A stretch of DNA of 64,000 nt, from positions 1 to 64,000 of the forward strand of contig JAXLQK010000031.1 of NCBI GenBank assembly GCA_046331665.1, written 5' to 3'. The translations under genes were made by a program, and so were the position numbers. Numbering within the stretch: position 1 is the first letter of the stretch; each line of letters opens with the position of its first letter. Shown piece by piece: positions 18,179 through 27,592 of this stretch. The notes beneath the pieces were generated by a model. The model saw nothing but the letters and a program-made list of their open reading frames with translations, did not search any database and had not been told where the DNA came from. The DNA comes from CAWBAT01 sp046331665 (lineage in GTDB: Bacteria > Acidobacteriota > Terriglobia > Versatilivoradales > Versatilivoraceae).

Positions 18179-18194
18179 TGGAAAGGTTTTTGCA
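18179..18194 (+). promoter_or_regulatory. Candidate sigma-54 (-24/-12) promoter of the efflux operon
   Basis: TGGAAAGGTTTTTGCA has the invariant GG and GC separated by exactly 10 bases and a perfect TTGCA -12 half (consensus TGGCACG-N4-TTGCA). It points at the TolC/CzcC-like gene, whose ATG is about 165 bases downstream. A sigma-54 activator is encoded next door. Confidence 0.6.
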
Positions 18195-18360
18195 ACTCGG
18201 AGGAATGGGGAATGACTTCTAATTGCGGTCATGAATCTGTTGTGCATCGTTGGGTCAGGTCTCCGCAACTGCTACGGGCGTGAAAAGACGACTCGAGAAT
18301 GTTGTTAACCGCTGCGCGGCTGCACCTATTGTCCATGGGAGACGTTGCTGGAGGCTCCGG

Positions 18361-19674
18361 ATGATGAGATGTTTGCTACTTCTAAGTCCGCTGGTTTTTC
18401 TCGCGGGATCACAGGAGTTAAACTGCTCGGCCCAATCGGTTACCCCAATTCCAACGGATGCGGAATCTGTCACGATAAACCAAGCTATCGAGGAAGCCGT
18501 TGAAAAGAACCTCGATCTGATGGCAGATCGTTATAACGTTCCCATTGCACAGGCTCGCATTATCACCGCGCAGCTTCGGCCGAATCCGATCTTCAGCTTG
18601 GAGGCAGGCCACCTCATTTATCCGTTCACCCCTGAGTTCAATAAAGAAAATGCTGGAGGACCGAATGAGCTTGCGATTCGAACAGACTTCATTGTGGAAC
18701 GCGGCGGCAAGCGTAAACGTCGAATCGAAGTGGCGCAGGCCAACCGCAGTGTTGCTGAACTCCAATTACTCAATACGGTGCGTACTTTAGTACTCAATGT
18801 GGAATCCGCCTTCGTGGACGTCCTTCAAGCCAAAGCGAATCTGTCCCTGGCACTTGAGAGCCTGAAAAGTTTTGATGAGATTGTGACCGTCAACACCGCT
18901 CGTGTAAAGAACGGGGATCTCGCCGAGGTTGAACTAATCCGGTCGCAACTGGCGCAACTGCAATATGCGAACACGGTCCGTCAGGCTCAGCTCCAGACAG
19001 AAATAGCAAGAGCCAGACTTCAGCTTCTCTTAGGCAGAGCCGTTAATGCTCCATTGGTCGATGTGTCGGGCGAAATGCGTCGTGACCTGGTTCCTGTGGA
19101 TCTCTCCCAGCTACGCCAGCAGGCCCTCACTCAGAGACCTGATTTATTGGCCCAAAAGCGGGACCAGATTCGATCACAGGCCGAATTAAGGCTTCAGCTC
19201 GCGCAGGGTAAAGTGGATTATACGATCGGCAGTGAATATCGGCGCCAGCAGGGAGATGCGAGCTACGGAAACCTGTTCGGGGTGTTTTTTTCAACCAACC
19301 TTCCCATCTTCAACCGCAACCAAGGCGAGATTGCTCGTGCGAGCCAGGAGCAGTTGCAAGTCGAACAACGAATTCGTGCAATTGAGGCGACCGTCCAGAA
19401 TGATGTTCAAATTGCCTATTTGCAGTACAGCAATGCCCTTGCAGCATTAAGCCGCTTAGAGGGTGGCTTGCTAAAGAAGGCGACAGACGTACGTCAAATC
19501 ACGGAATACTCCTATCGGCGTGGAGAGGCGTCGTTCCTGGAGTTTCTTGATGCACAACGGGCATATAACGAAACCATGCAAGTGTACAATGAGGCGCGGG
19601 GAGAGTTTGCCCGCAGTCGCTATGGCATTGATGCTGCCATTGGTTCTTCGAGCGTGCAGGGGACAACCCAATGA
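18361..19674 (+). CDS. Outer-membrane efflux protein, TolC/CzcC family
   Basis: 437 aa when started at ATG 18361, which has GGAGG 6 bases upstream and gives a signal peptide at once (MMRCLLLLSPLVFLAG). The frame is open upstream to 18250 but without signal or ribosome site. The body is long helical repeats typical of TolC-family trimers (IEEAVEKNLDLMADRYN near the start, then GEASFLEFLDAQRAYNETM near the end). It forms the outer-membrane exit duct of the tripartite pump. It overlaps the adaptor gene by 4 bases (ATGA). Confidence 0.93.
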   Translation: MMRCLLLLSPLVFLAGSQELNCSAQSVTPIPTDAESVTINQAIEEAVEKNLDLMADRYNVPIAQARIITAQLRPNPIFSLEAGHLIYPFTPEFNKENAGGPNELAIRTDFIVERGGKRKRRIEVAQANRSVAELQLLNTVRTLVLNVESAFVDVLQAKANLSLALESLKSFDEIVTVNTARVKNGDLAEVELIRSQLAQLQYANTVRQAQLQTEIARARLQLLLGRAVNAPLVDVSGEMRRDLVPVDLSQLRQQALTQRPDLLAQKRDQIRSQAELRLQLAQGKVDYTIGSEYRRQQGDASYGNLFGVFFSTNLPIFNRNQGEIARASQEQLQVEQRIRAIEATVQNDVQIAYLQYSNALAALSRLEGGLLKKATDVRQITEYSYRRGEASFLEFLDAQRAYNETMQVYNEARGEFARSRYGIDAAIGSSSVQGTTQ

Positions 19675-20837
19675 GGTTTTCTGCCATTGGCATCATCGCT
19701 CTTATTCTATCGCTTTACGGGTGTGAGAAAGGGGAAACCCCCAATTCTTCCTCGAAGGCCCCGGTGCCCGGCAAGCCGGCCTCGCGCAATGGGAATATCA
19801 TTAAATTTGACGCCAATTCCCCACAATTGAAACGAATTGGAGTAACGGTGGTCGAATTGTTCGAGGTGCCGATTGACGAAATATCGGCTCCGGGAAAAGT
19901 GGAGTGGAATCCAGGGCGGGTTTCCCGTGTTGTTCTGCCCGTATCCGGCAGGGTGAACAAGGTGTTTGTTGGGCTGGGCGATGCCGTGCGTGAAGGTCAA
20001 CCACTACTGACTGTGGAGAGCCCTGATGTATCGGCGATGCAATCGAGTTTACGTCAAGCCGAAGCAAACATTTCACAGTCTACCGCCGCGGTTGCCAAAG
20101 CCGAAGCCGATCTTGCACGTGTACAAGATCTCCTGGCCAATCGGGCGATTGCACAGAAAGACGTTCTGGCCGCCGAGACCGCTTTAGCTCAGGCGAGGGC
20201 GGTATTGGAACAAGCCAGGGCATCGCGGGATGATGCGCAGCGTAAACTTCATTTGCTAGGTTTGGATACGGGTAACCGTGATCAAGTGGTTACGGTTTGC
20301 GCGACGCTACCCGGGAAGATTGTGGATGTTTCCATTGCCGCCGGAGAGTATCGGAACGACACTTCGGCGCCCGTGCTTACGATTGCAGACCTCAACACCG
20401 TTTGGGTTTCTGCTGATGTTCCAGAAAGTGCGATTCGGTTAATCAGCATCGGAGAGCCCGTTTTAATCACGTTATCAGCCTACCCAGACCGCCGTTTTAG
20501 CGGCAGAGTTAAGCGAATAGGCGATGTCGTGGATCCTCAAACCAGAACCATCAAGGTTCGTGCAGAATTGGATAACTCGCAGGGTCTATTCCGACCGGAA
20601 ATGTTTGCCACCATTCGTCATTCCCATGGGACAAGAAATGCGCTTGTTGTTCCCATGGCCGCGATTTTTCAGGAAGAGGGTCGTTCAACACTGTTCCGAG
20701 AACGCAGTCCCGGTGAGTTCGAAAGAATGTCCGTCGCCATCTTTTGGCAGGACGACAAACGAGCCGCAATCGAAAGCGGTCTGCATCTAGCGGACCGTGT
20801 CGTTGTTGACGGCCTCGCGCAATTGAGAGCTTACTGA
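19671..20837 (+). CDS. RND efflux periplasmic adaptor (CzcB-like), lipoprotein
   Basis: 388 aa. A lipoprotein signal with lipobox LSLYGC (Cys18) anchors it to the membrane. A barrel-sandwich half motif (PGKVEWNPGRVSRVVLPVSG), a long coiled-coil hairpin (residues about 120-185, rich in A/E/Q), a second lipoyl-like half (PGKIVDVSIAAGEY) and a beta-barrel domain follow, the usual membrane-fusion-protein order. It bridges the RND pump and the TolC-like duct. The ATG overlaps the stop of the upstream gene, and the pump gene follows after about 20 bases. Confidence 0.94.
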   Translation: MRFSAIGIIALILSLYGCEKGETPNSSSKAPVPGKPASRNGNIIKFDANSPQLKRIGVTVVELFEVPIDEISAPGKVEWNPGRVSRVVLPVSGRVNKVFVGLGDAVREGQPLLTVESPDVSAMQSSLRQAEANISQSTAAVAKAEADLARVQDLLANRAIAQKDVLAAETALAQARAVLEQARASRDDAQRKLHLLGLDTGNRDQVVTVCATLPGKIVDVSIAAGEYRNDTSAPVLTIADLNTVWVSADVPESAIRLISIGEPVLITLSAYPDRRFSGRVKRIGDVVDPQTRTIKVRAELDNSQGLFRPEMFATIRHSHGTRNALVVPMAAIFQEEGRSTLFRERSPGEFERMSVAIFWQDDKRAAIESGLHLADRVVVDGLAQLRAY

Positions 20838-20856
20838 CCGAAAGAGTTCACCCGTC

Positions 20857-23800
20857 ATGATTGGCAGGCTACTCCGTTTCGCCCTTCAACAGCGATTTAT
20901 CACCATTACGTTAGACAATCGCCATGATCGGGTTTGGCGTTTACTGTTTCCGCCAACTTAAGATCGAAGCCTACCCCGATATTTCCGACACGCAAGTGAT
21001 TGTCATCACAACATTTCCAGGCCACGCCGCCGAAGAAATGGAACAACAAATCACCATTCCGATTGAACGGGCACTCAATTCGGTTCCCAATCTGATTGCG
21101 CGGCGGTCACGTACAATTTATGGTTTATCGGTCGTCGAACTAACATTCTCATATGAGACCAATGACTATTTCGCGCGGCAGGTGGTTCTCGAGCGACTCC
21201 GGGATGCCGACCTCCCGGAAGGCGTGACCCCGGACATCGCTCCCCTCACGACGCCAATTGGCGAGATGTACCGTTACCGGCTTGACGGTCCGGGAAAAAC
21301 AGATCTTGAACTCAGGGAACTGCAAGACTGGATGGTTATTCCCAGGCTGTTGCAAGTACCTGGCGTTGGTGACGTAGTGCCATTCGGGGGCTTGGTCAAA
21401 CAATACCAGGTCGAAGTAGATCCGTCGGCGCTCTCCAAGTATGGACTGGGGATTAAGAATGTCGTTGATGCAATTCAGCGCAATAACCGCAATGCGGGTG
21501 GGGCACTGCTCAACACAGATCAGCAATCCATGGTTATTCGCGGCGTCGGCCGCATCCGCTCTGTTGCTGACATCGAGAACATCGTCTTGCTCGCCTCCAA
21601 GGGTGTACCCGTGCTCATCCGGGACGTGGGTTCAATTCGAATCACGAGTGCCCCTCAGACAGGGATCTTTGGATGGGATGAACACTCTGGAGGGATTGAA
21701 GGAATCGTCTTGCTCCGTCGGGGGGAAAACGCAAGTGAAGTCTTGGCGTCTTTGAAGCAAGCAATCGACGAGATCAATTCCTCACGACTTCCACCAGGCG
21801 TTCAGTTATTACCGATCTATGATCGGACCGATCTGGTGGATAACACCCTGCGGACGGTTTCGCGTACGCTTCTTGAGGGATTCACCGTAGTGATTCTGGT
21901 ATTGGTGTTTTTTCTTGGGAGTCTTCGCGCGGCGCTCCTTACGGCACTCACCATTCCTCTTTCGCTCCTATTCGCATTCATTTGCATGTATTACGGCGTT
22001 GTTCCGGCCAATCTCCTTAGTTTGGGAGCATTGGATTTCGGCATCATCGTCGATGGGACGCTGGTCATGGTGGAGCACATTGTCCGTAACCTCTCCTATC
22101 GGCAATCTCAAGGACGTTCTGAAAGTGCTTTTGACATCATTCGACTTGCCGCCTTTGAAGTGGAACGTCCGATTTTCTTTTCATTGGTCATTTTGATCTC
22201 AGCCTATCTACCCTTATTCACCCTGGAACGGGTCGAGCGGCGGCTTTTTACACCGATGGCATTTACAGTCTGTTCAGCGCTTGTAGGTTCATTGTTAATC
22301 GCCCTCACTTTGATTCCTGTACTGGCGACGTACCTTTTCAAAAACACCTCTCCAGCGTGGCAAAACCCCCTATTAAAGTGGCTCAGCGAAAAATATGAGT
22401 GGATTTTGCGCCGTTTACTTCGTTATCCCGTGGCCGTGGCATGGGGAGCAGTCGTTATCATTGCCGCAGCACTTACCCTCGGTTCTCGCCTAGGGACCGA
22501 GTTTCTACCAAACCTCGATGAAGGCGTCATCTGGATTCGGGCCAATCTGCCCCCGGGCGTTTCACTGGAGAAATCGGCCAGGGTTGCAAATGATATTCGG
22601 GCTCTCATCAAGACGCATCCTCAAACACTCTTGGTGAGCTCACAGAGCGGACGTAACGATTCTGGAACAGATCCCTTTGGCCCGAACCGGAATGAATTTT
22701 TGATCACATTAAAGCCTTATTCTACGTGGCCACCCGGTAGTACCAAGCAACAACTAGTCAGAGACCTGAGGGAAGAGTTGAATAGAGAAATTCCCGGTGT
22801 CTTCCTGAATTTCACTCAACCGATTATTGACACTGTAACGGAATCGGTTACCGGCTCTTCGGCAGATCTGGCGGTGATCATTGTCGGACCCGATTTGGGT
22901 GAATTGAGAAGAATGACGGACGAGACCCTAGCCATGATCCGAACAATACCCGGCGCAGCGGACGTGTCTATTGAACAAGAAGCCGATCAACCCGGATTGC
23001 GAATCTTGATGGACCGCTCACGGCTTGCCCGGTACGAGCTAAATGTTGAAGATCTCTCGCGGATCATTGAATCTGCACTCGGCGGAGCCGCGATTGGTTC
23101 GGTATTTGAGGAAGATCGCCGCTTTAATATTGCAGTGCGATACAAGTCGGAATGGCGCAGTGACGGTACGCGCTTGGGAGAGATCCTGGTTCGTACCCCA
23201 GAGGGAGGCAACGTTCCACTCGCTCAATTGGCAGATATCCGGGTCGTTAACGGAGCAAGTATCATCGCACGCCGAGATAATCAACGGGCCATCTCGGTCC
23301 GAACCAATATTGTCAATCGGGATCAGGGTGGGTTCGTCGCCGAAGCGCAAAGGCGGTTTGCCCAGCAAATAATCTTGCCTCCGGGATATCGGGTCGTTTG
23401 GGGCGGACAATTCGAAAACCTGGACCGTGCGAGGCGGCGCCTGTATGTAATCATGCCGGTGACGATTGCGATTATCTTCGCTCTCCTTTTCTTTGCCTTT
23501 GGTTCTGTAACCGGTGCCGCCTTGGTATTGTTAAACGTTCCCTTTTCCATTGTGGGTGGCATTCTGCTTTTATATATTCGAGGTATCAATCTGAGTGTCT
23601 CGGCTGTCGTAGGTTTCATCAGTTTATTTGGTGTGGCCGTAATGAGTGGTGTTCTCTATATCTCCGAAATCAACCGCCGTCGAAAGGCGGAGGAAGACAT
23701 GACCCTTGAAGACGCGGTTATATTGGGCGCAAGATACCAGCTTCGTCCCATGCTCATTTTGACCCTGGTAGCGATGTTGGGAATGGTGCCGGCTGCTACC

Positions 23801-23938
23801 GCAGTGGGGATAGGGGCCGATGTTCAGCGGCCGCTGGCTACGGTGGTCGTCGGAGGATTGATTTCCACGTTACTCCTCACTCTGTTAGCACTGCCAACTC
23901 TCTACTATCTGGTCGAGCGAAGGAAGGTGACACCATGA
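20857..23938 (+). CDS. Heavy-metal RND efflux pump (CzcA-type), N-terminal frameshift
   Basis: The natural start is ATG 20857 (MIGRLLRFALQQRFITIT), but the frame then breaks. The rest (20924-23938, 1004 aa) continues as MIGFGVYCFRQLKIEAYPDI. Removing one A near 20915 joins them as ITLAIAMIGFG, the normal first membrane helix, for about 1026 aa in all. TM4 carries DFGIIVDGTLVMVEH, the DFGxxVDG pattern of divalent-cation (Zn/Co/Ni/Cd) HME pumps rather than the monovalent Cu/Ag type. The rest has normal RND landmarks, including NLPPGVSLEKSARVAND and two six-helix blocks. Sequencing error or true disruption cannot be separated here. Confidence 0.93.
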
Positions 23939-24273
23939 CTGGATCCCTGCGCAAATGCTTGCTGATTTTTGTGGAAGACACGGACACTTGGGAAGAAGCT
24001 CCTCTCTATGAAGCCATTGTACATCTCCTTGCAAAACGAGGAGTTGCTGGGGCCACGGTGTGGAACGGCATCATGGGCTACGGGGCAAGTCGGCGAGTCC
24101 ATCGCAAAGGGCTTTTCGGGGTTACGGATGAGAAGCCTGTTGTCATCAGTGCCGTGGATTCTGAGGAAACAATTCGAGATGTACTCCCGCACCTGTTGCC
24201 GATGGTCAAAGAAGGATTAATCGTCATTCAGGACGCAGAAGTCTTTGTCAAGTCACCGAAAGACGAAGTGTAA
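23935..24273 (+). CDS. DUF190 family small protein
   Basis: 112 aa, overlapping the pump stop by 4 bases (ATGA), so it is the last gene of the efflux operon. Recognisable DUF190 pattern: LLIFVEDTDTWEEAPLYEAI, GVAGATVWNGIMGYGASRR, KPVVISAVDSEETI. DUF190 proteins have a PII/CutA-like ferredoxin-type fold and no established activity. Tight coupling to a metal RND pump suggests a regulatory or metal-sensing subunit, which is inference. Confidence 0.9.
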   Translation: MTGSLRKCLLIFVEDTDTWEEAPLYEAIVHLLAKRGVAGATVWNGIMGYGASRRVHRKGLFGVTDEKPVVISAVDSEETIRDVLPHLLPMVKEGLIVIQDAEVFVKSPKDEV

Positions 24274-24397
24274 ATTGGATCCCACCTGTGCAGGGAAACC
24301 TCCTACAATGACTGGGGCATTCAAAGTCATGTCTGAGAATAGGTGGATGATCGTTGTGGACTGTGACCCGCTTCTGAAAAGGAATTGAACCGGAGGC

Positions 24398-26128
24398 ATG
24401 ATGCGGCCATTTCGTTTTAGTCCGGCTCTGCCGCAAAATCCCGCCTTCACGATTGGTGATGGTCTCATTCTGCTTGGACTTGCTACGCTGCTTTATGCCG
24501 GGACGCGTCTTGCTTTCAACGCCCCAACCGTTCTCCAAGGCCCGGAGATTTCCCTTTCTCCCATGGCCTTGCCATGGTACGCCTTGCTATCCGTCGGGCG
24601 AATGGCAGCGGCTTACTTCCTATCGCTCTTGTTCAGTTTGGTCTACGGTTACGCGTCCGCCCGCAACCAGACTGCTCGGATGGTTTTGATGCCGATGCTC
24701 GACGTCCTGCAAAGTGTTCCCATCCTTTCATTTTTGCCCGTTGTCCTGCTTAGCCTCACCGCCGTCCTTCCGAAATACCTGGCTGCCGAACTTGCTGCCG
24801 TAGTTTTGATCTTTACTTCTCAGGCGTGGAATATCACCTTTAGTTTCTATCAATCGTTGACCACGATTCCAGGGGAATTGAGTGAAGCAGCCGCTGTGTT
24901 TCGGCTTAATCCATGGGCGCGATTCAAAACACTAGAATTACCCATCGCAGCCCTTGGGCTCGTATGGAACAGCATGATGAGTTGGTCAGGGGGCTGGTTC
25001 TTTCTTATGGCTGCTGAGATCTTCAAAGTGGGAACGAGGGACTTTCGTTTACCCGGAATCGGTTCATATCTGCAAACGGCAGCAAATCAAGGGAACTTGG
25101 TGGCGGTTTTCTGGGGGATGAGTACATTGATTTTAGTCATTCTCTTACTGGATCAATTGGTCTGGCGACCCCTCACCGTGTGGAGTGCAAAATTCAATCT
25201 GGAAACGGTGGGGAAAGAAGAGCCAATGTCTTCATGGTTTTTGGAATTACTTTCTAAGGCCTGGCTCGTCAAGCAATTTGATGTTTTCTTATGGAAACCA
25301 GGCAACGAATGGATTGACCGTCTTTTGCAACGGCGATTCGGAAGCCACATCGCTGTTCCAGAGCGTACAGCGAAGAATGAGAAACCCTCGCGCCTCGCCA
25401 AATCATTGATCCTGGGCTTTGCGTTGCTTGTTTCCTATGGCGGTTATCGTGCAGCCGGGGTGCTCGTCAAACTTCCATCTAACGACTGGGCACAACTCGG
25501 AATGGGTATTGGCGCAACTTTTCTTCGTGTGGGCGCATCCCTCCTTCTGGCGATGTTATGGACAATCCCGTTGGGAGTTGCCATTGGAACGAGCCGACGA
25601 TTGGCTGCAGTTCTCCAGCCGATGGTCCAAGTGGTCGCCGCGATTCCGGCAACCGCCCTTTTCCCGGTTGTTTTGCTCATCCTTCTCCAGGCGCCAGGAG
25701 GGCTAAATATTGCAGCGGTGGCTTTGATGCTGATGGGAACACAGTGGTATCTTTTGTTCAATATCATTGCGGGGGCGGCTGCCATACCCCAAGACTTACG
25801 AGAAACTACGGAACTGCTGGGCTTGTCCCGATTGGACCGCTGGCGGACCCTGATTCTCCCTGCTCTCTTTCCTTACATCGTCACCGGTGGGATTACCGCG
25901 AGTGGCGGAGCCTGGAATGCAAGCATTATCGCCGAACATGTGGAGTTCGCGGGTCAGACACACTTCGTCTCTGGGGTGGGTGCGCTAATCGCGAGAGCGA
26001 CAGGTGCCGGCGATTATCCCATGCTGCTGGCCGCTACTTTAATCTTGGTGTTTACGGTCATCGTGATTAATCGTACCTTTTGGTTACGGCTCTATCGCCT
26101 GGCCGAGAGGCGCTATCACATTGAATGA
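24398..26128 (+). CDS. ABC transporter permease with two fused permease domains (NitT/TauT type)
   Basis: 576 aa. Two binding-protein-dependent permease units in one chain are each followed by an EAA-type loop (ELSEAAAVFRLNPWARFKTLELP and DLRETTELLGLSRLDRWRTLILP regions), with about 12 membrane segments and a hydrophilic linker near residues 270-320. GGAGG sits just before tandem ATGs at 24398 and 24401; the second has the better spacing. The downstream ATPase lies 9 bases on. The family imports nitrate, sulfonates or taurine, but no substrate-binding protein is encoded nearby, so the substrate is unknown. Confidence 0.92.
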   Translation: MMRPFRFSPALPQNPAFTIGDGLILLGLATLLYAGTRLAFNAPTVLQGPEISLSPMALPWYALLSVGRMAAAYFLSLLFSLVYGYASARNQTARMVLMPMLDVLQSVPILSFLPVVLLSLTAVLPKYLAAELAAVVLIFTSQAWNITFSFYQSLTTIPGELSEAAAVFRLNPWARFKTLELPIAALGLVWNSMMSWSGGWFFLMAAEIFKVGTRDFRLPGIGSYLQTAANQGNLVAVFWGMSTLILVILLLDQLVWRPLTVWSAKFNLETVGKEEPMSSWFLELLSKAWLVKQFDVFLWKPGNEWIDRLLQRRFGSHIAVPERTAKNEKPSRLAKSLILGFALLVSYGGYRAAGVLVKLPSNDWAQLGMGIGATFLRVGASLLLAMLWTIPLGVAIGTSRRLAAVLQPMVQVVAAIPATALFPVVLLILLQAPGGLNIAAVALMLMGTQWYLLFNIIAGAAAIPQDLRETTELLGLSRLDRWRTLILPALFPYIVTGGITASGGAWNASIIAEHVEFAGQTHFVSGVGALIARATGAGDYPMLLAATLILVFTVIVINRTFWLRLYRLAERRYHIE

Positions 26129-26137
26129 AGCAGAGCG

Positions 26138-27460
26138 ATGGTCCCCATGAATAAGAATACTCCCAAGACCGATAACCATCACTTGCTGGAGCTTCGGAAC
26201 GTGGTCAAGGCTTACGGGCGTGAAGACAAGCTCTATGTGGCCGTTAGTGACGTAAATTTTGGGCTCCGGGCAGGTGAGTTTGTCTGCCTACTTGGGCCTT
26301 CCGGCTGTGGCAAATCAACGCTTTTACGAGTGATCACAGGATTGAACACCGCCACTTCAGGCACTGTGTTGTATCGCGATCGACCATTGAGAGGAGTTAA
26401 CCCGCAGGCCACTATCGTATTTCAATCCTTTGCACTCTACCCCTGGTTGACGGTACTTGAAAATGTCGAGGTCGGTCTAAAATCACGAGGTCTCCCGGCT
26501 GGGTCCCGCACCGAGCGCGCGTTAAAGCTTCTCGATACTGTAGGTTTAGATGGTTTCGAGTCCGCTTATCCGCGCGAATTGTCTGGCGGCATGCGTCAAA
26601 AAGTTGGATTTGCGAGGGCTATGGCGATTGAGCCCGAGCTGCTCTGCTTGGATGAACCTTTTTCGGCCCTGGACGTGCTTTCTGCCGAAGCCCTGCGTGG
26701 CGAATTGATGGAATTGTGGCTGAATAAAGCCATTCCCACCCAGGCTATCCTGATGGTCACTCACAACATTGAAGAAGCAGTAATGATGGCAGACCGAATT
26801 GTCGTGATGGGAAAAGACCCAGGCCATATTCTGACAGAGATCGAGGTGAAGCTTCATCATCCGCGAAAACACAAAGATATGATGTTCCAGGCCCTGGTTG
26901 ACAAAGTTTACGCTGCAGTGGCCGGCGAAAGTGCTGTTTCCCCCCGGGAAGACCGGCGAGCCAAGGGGCTCCCGGATGCCCGGTTGAATGCCATGGCAGG
27001 GCTTGTGGAGAAACTTGAGGAAGAGGGAGGGCGAGCCGATCTCTACAGACTGAGTAGAGATTTGTTGTTAGAGCTTGATGACCTTCTCCCCATTGTGGAA
27101 GTCGGAGAGCTATTGGATTTTGTCAAAGTTCAAGAAGGGGATTTGCTGAGCACGCCGCTGGGTCAAACCTATGCAGAAGCCGGCATTTTAGCCCGCAAGG
27201 AATTGATTGCCGGACGAATATTGCGCTTACCCATGATCCATTGGATCTACGAGACTCTCCAAAGTGACGATAATCATCGAGTAGCTCTGAGCCTTTTTCT
27301 GGACAGATTACGGCTCGACTTTGGCGATTTTGCGGAAAAACAACTCGATATTGCCATTCAATGGGGACGGCACGCAGAGTTGTTTGCCTACGATGCGAAT
27401 GCAGGGGAACTGCATTTGGAACATCCTAAATCCTTCCTGACGGTTAGGTCGAACTATTGA
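26138..27460 (+). CDS. ABC transporter ATPase with C-terminal AAA-associated domain
   Basis: 440 aa. It has Walker A GPSGCGKST, signature LSGGMRQ, Walker B LLCLDEPFSALD and the switch region THNIEEAVMMADR, so it is an active NitT/TauT-type ATPase. From about residue 285 a second domain follows (VEKLEEEGGRADLYRLSRDL... VALSLFLDRLRLDFGDFAEKQ), the AAA-associated C-terminal domain seen on some of these ATPases, perhaps regulatory. It partners the preceding permease in one transcript. Confidence 0.92.
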   Translation: MVPMNKNTPKTDNHHLLELRNVVKAYGREDKLYVAVSDVNFGLRAGEFVCLLGPSGCGKSTLLRVITGLNTATSGTVLYRDRPLRGVNPQATIVFQSFALYPWLTVLENVEVGLKSRGLPAGSRTERALKLLDTVGLDGFESAYPRELSGGMRQKVGFARAMAIEPELLCLDEPFSALDVLSAEALRGELMELWLNKAIPTQAILMVTHNIEEAVMMADRIVVMGKDPGHILTEIEVKLHHPRKHKDMMFQALVDKVYAAVAGESAVSPREDRRAKGLPDARLNAMAGLVEKLEEEGGRADLYRLSRDLLLELDDLLPIVEVGELLDFVKVQEGDLLSTPLGQTYAEAGILARKELIAGRILRLPMIHWIYETLQSDDNHRVALSLFLDRLRLDFGDFAEKQLDIAIQWGRHAELFAYDANAGELHLEHPKSFLTVRSNY

Positions 27461-27592
27461 GAAATCAGCTGGACATTGGCTTTGATTCACGTTTTTTGGT
27501 GGGCGCGCGGCCACTTTAGTCGTGTTCGATGTCAACCGAAGACTGACGACAAGGTGTCTCCTGACAAAAGCGAATTCAATTGTGGAATGCTC

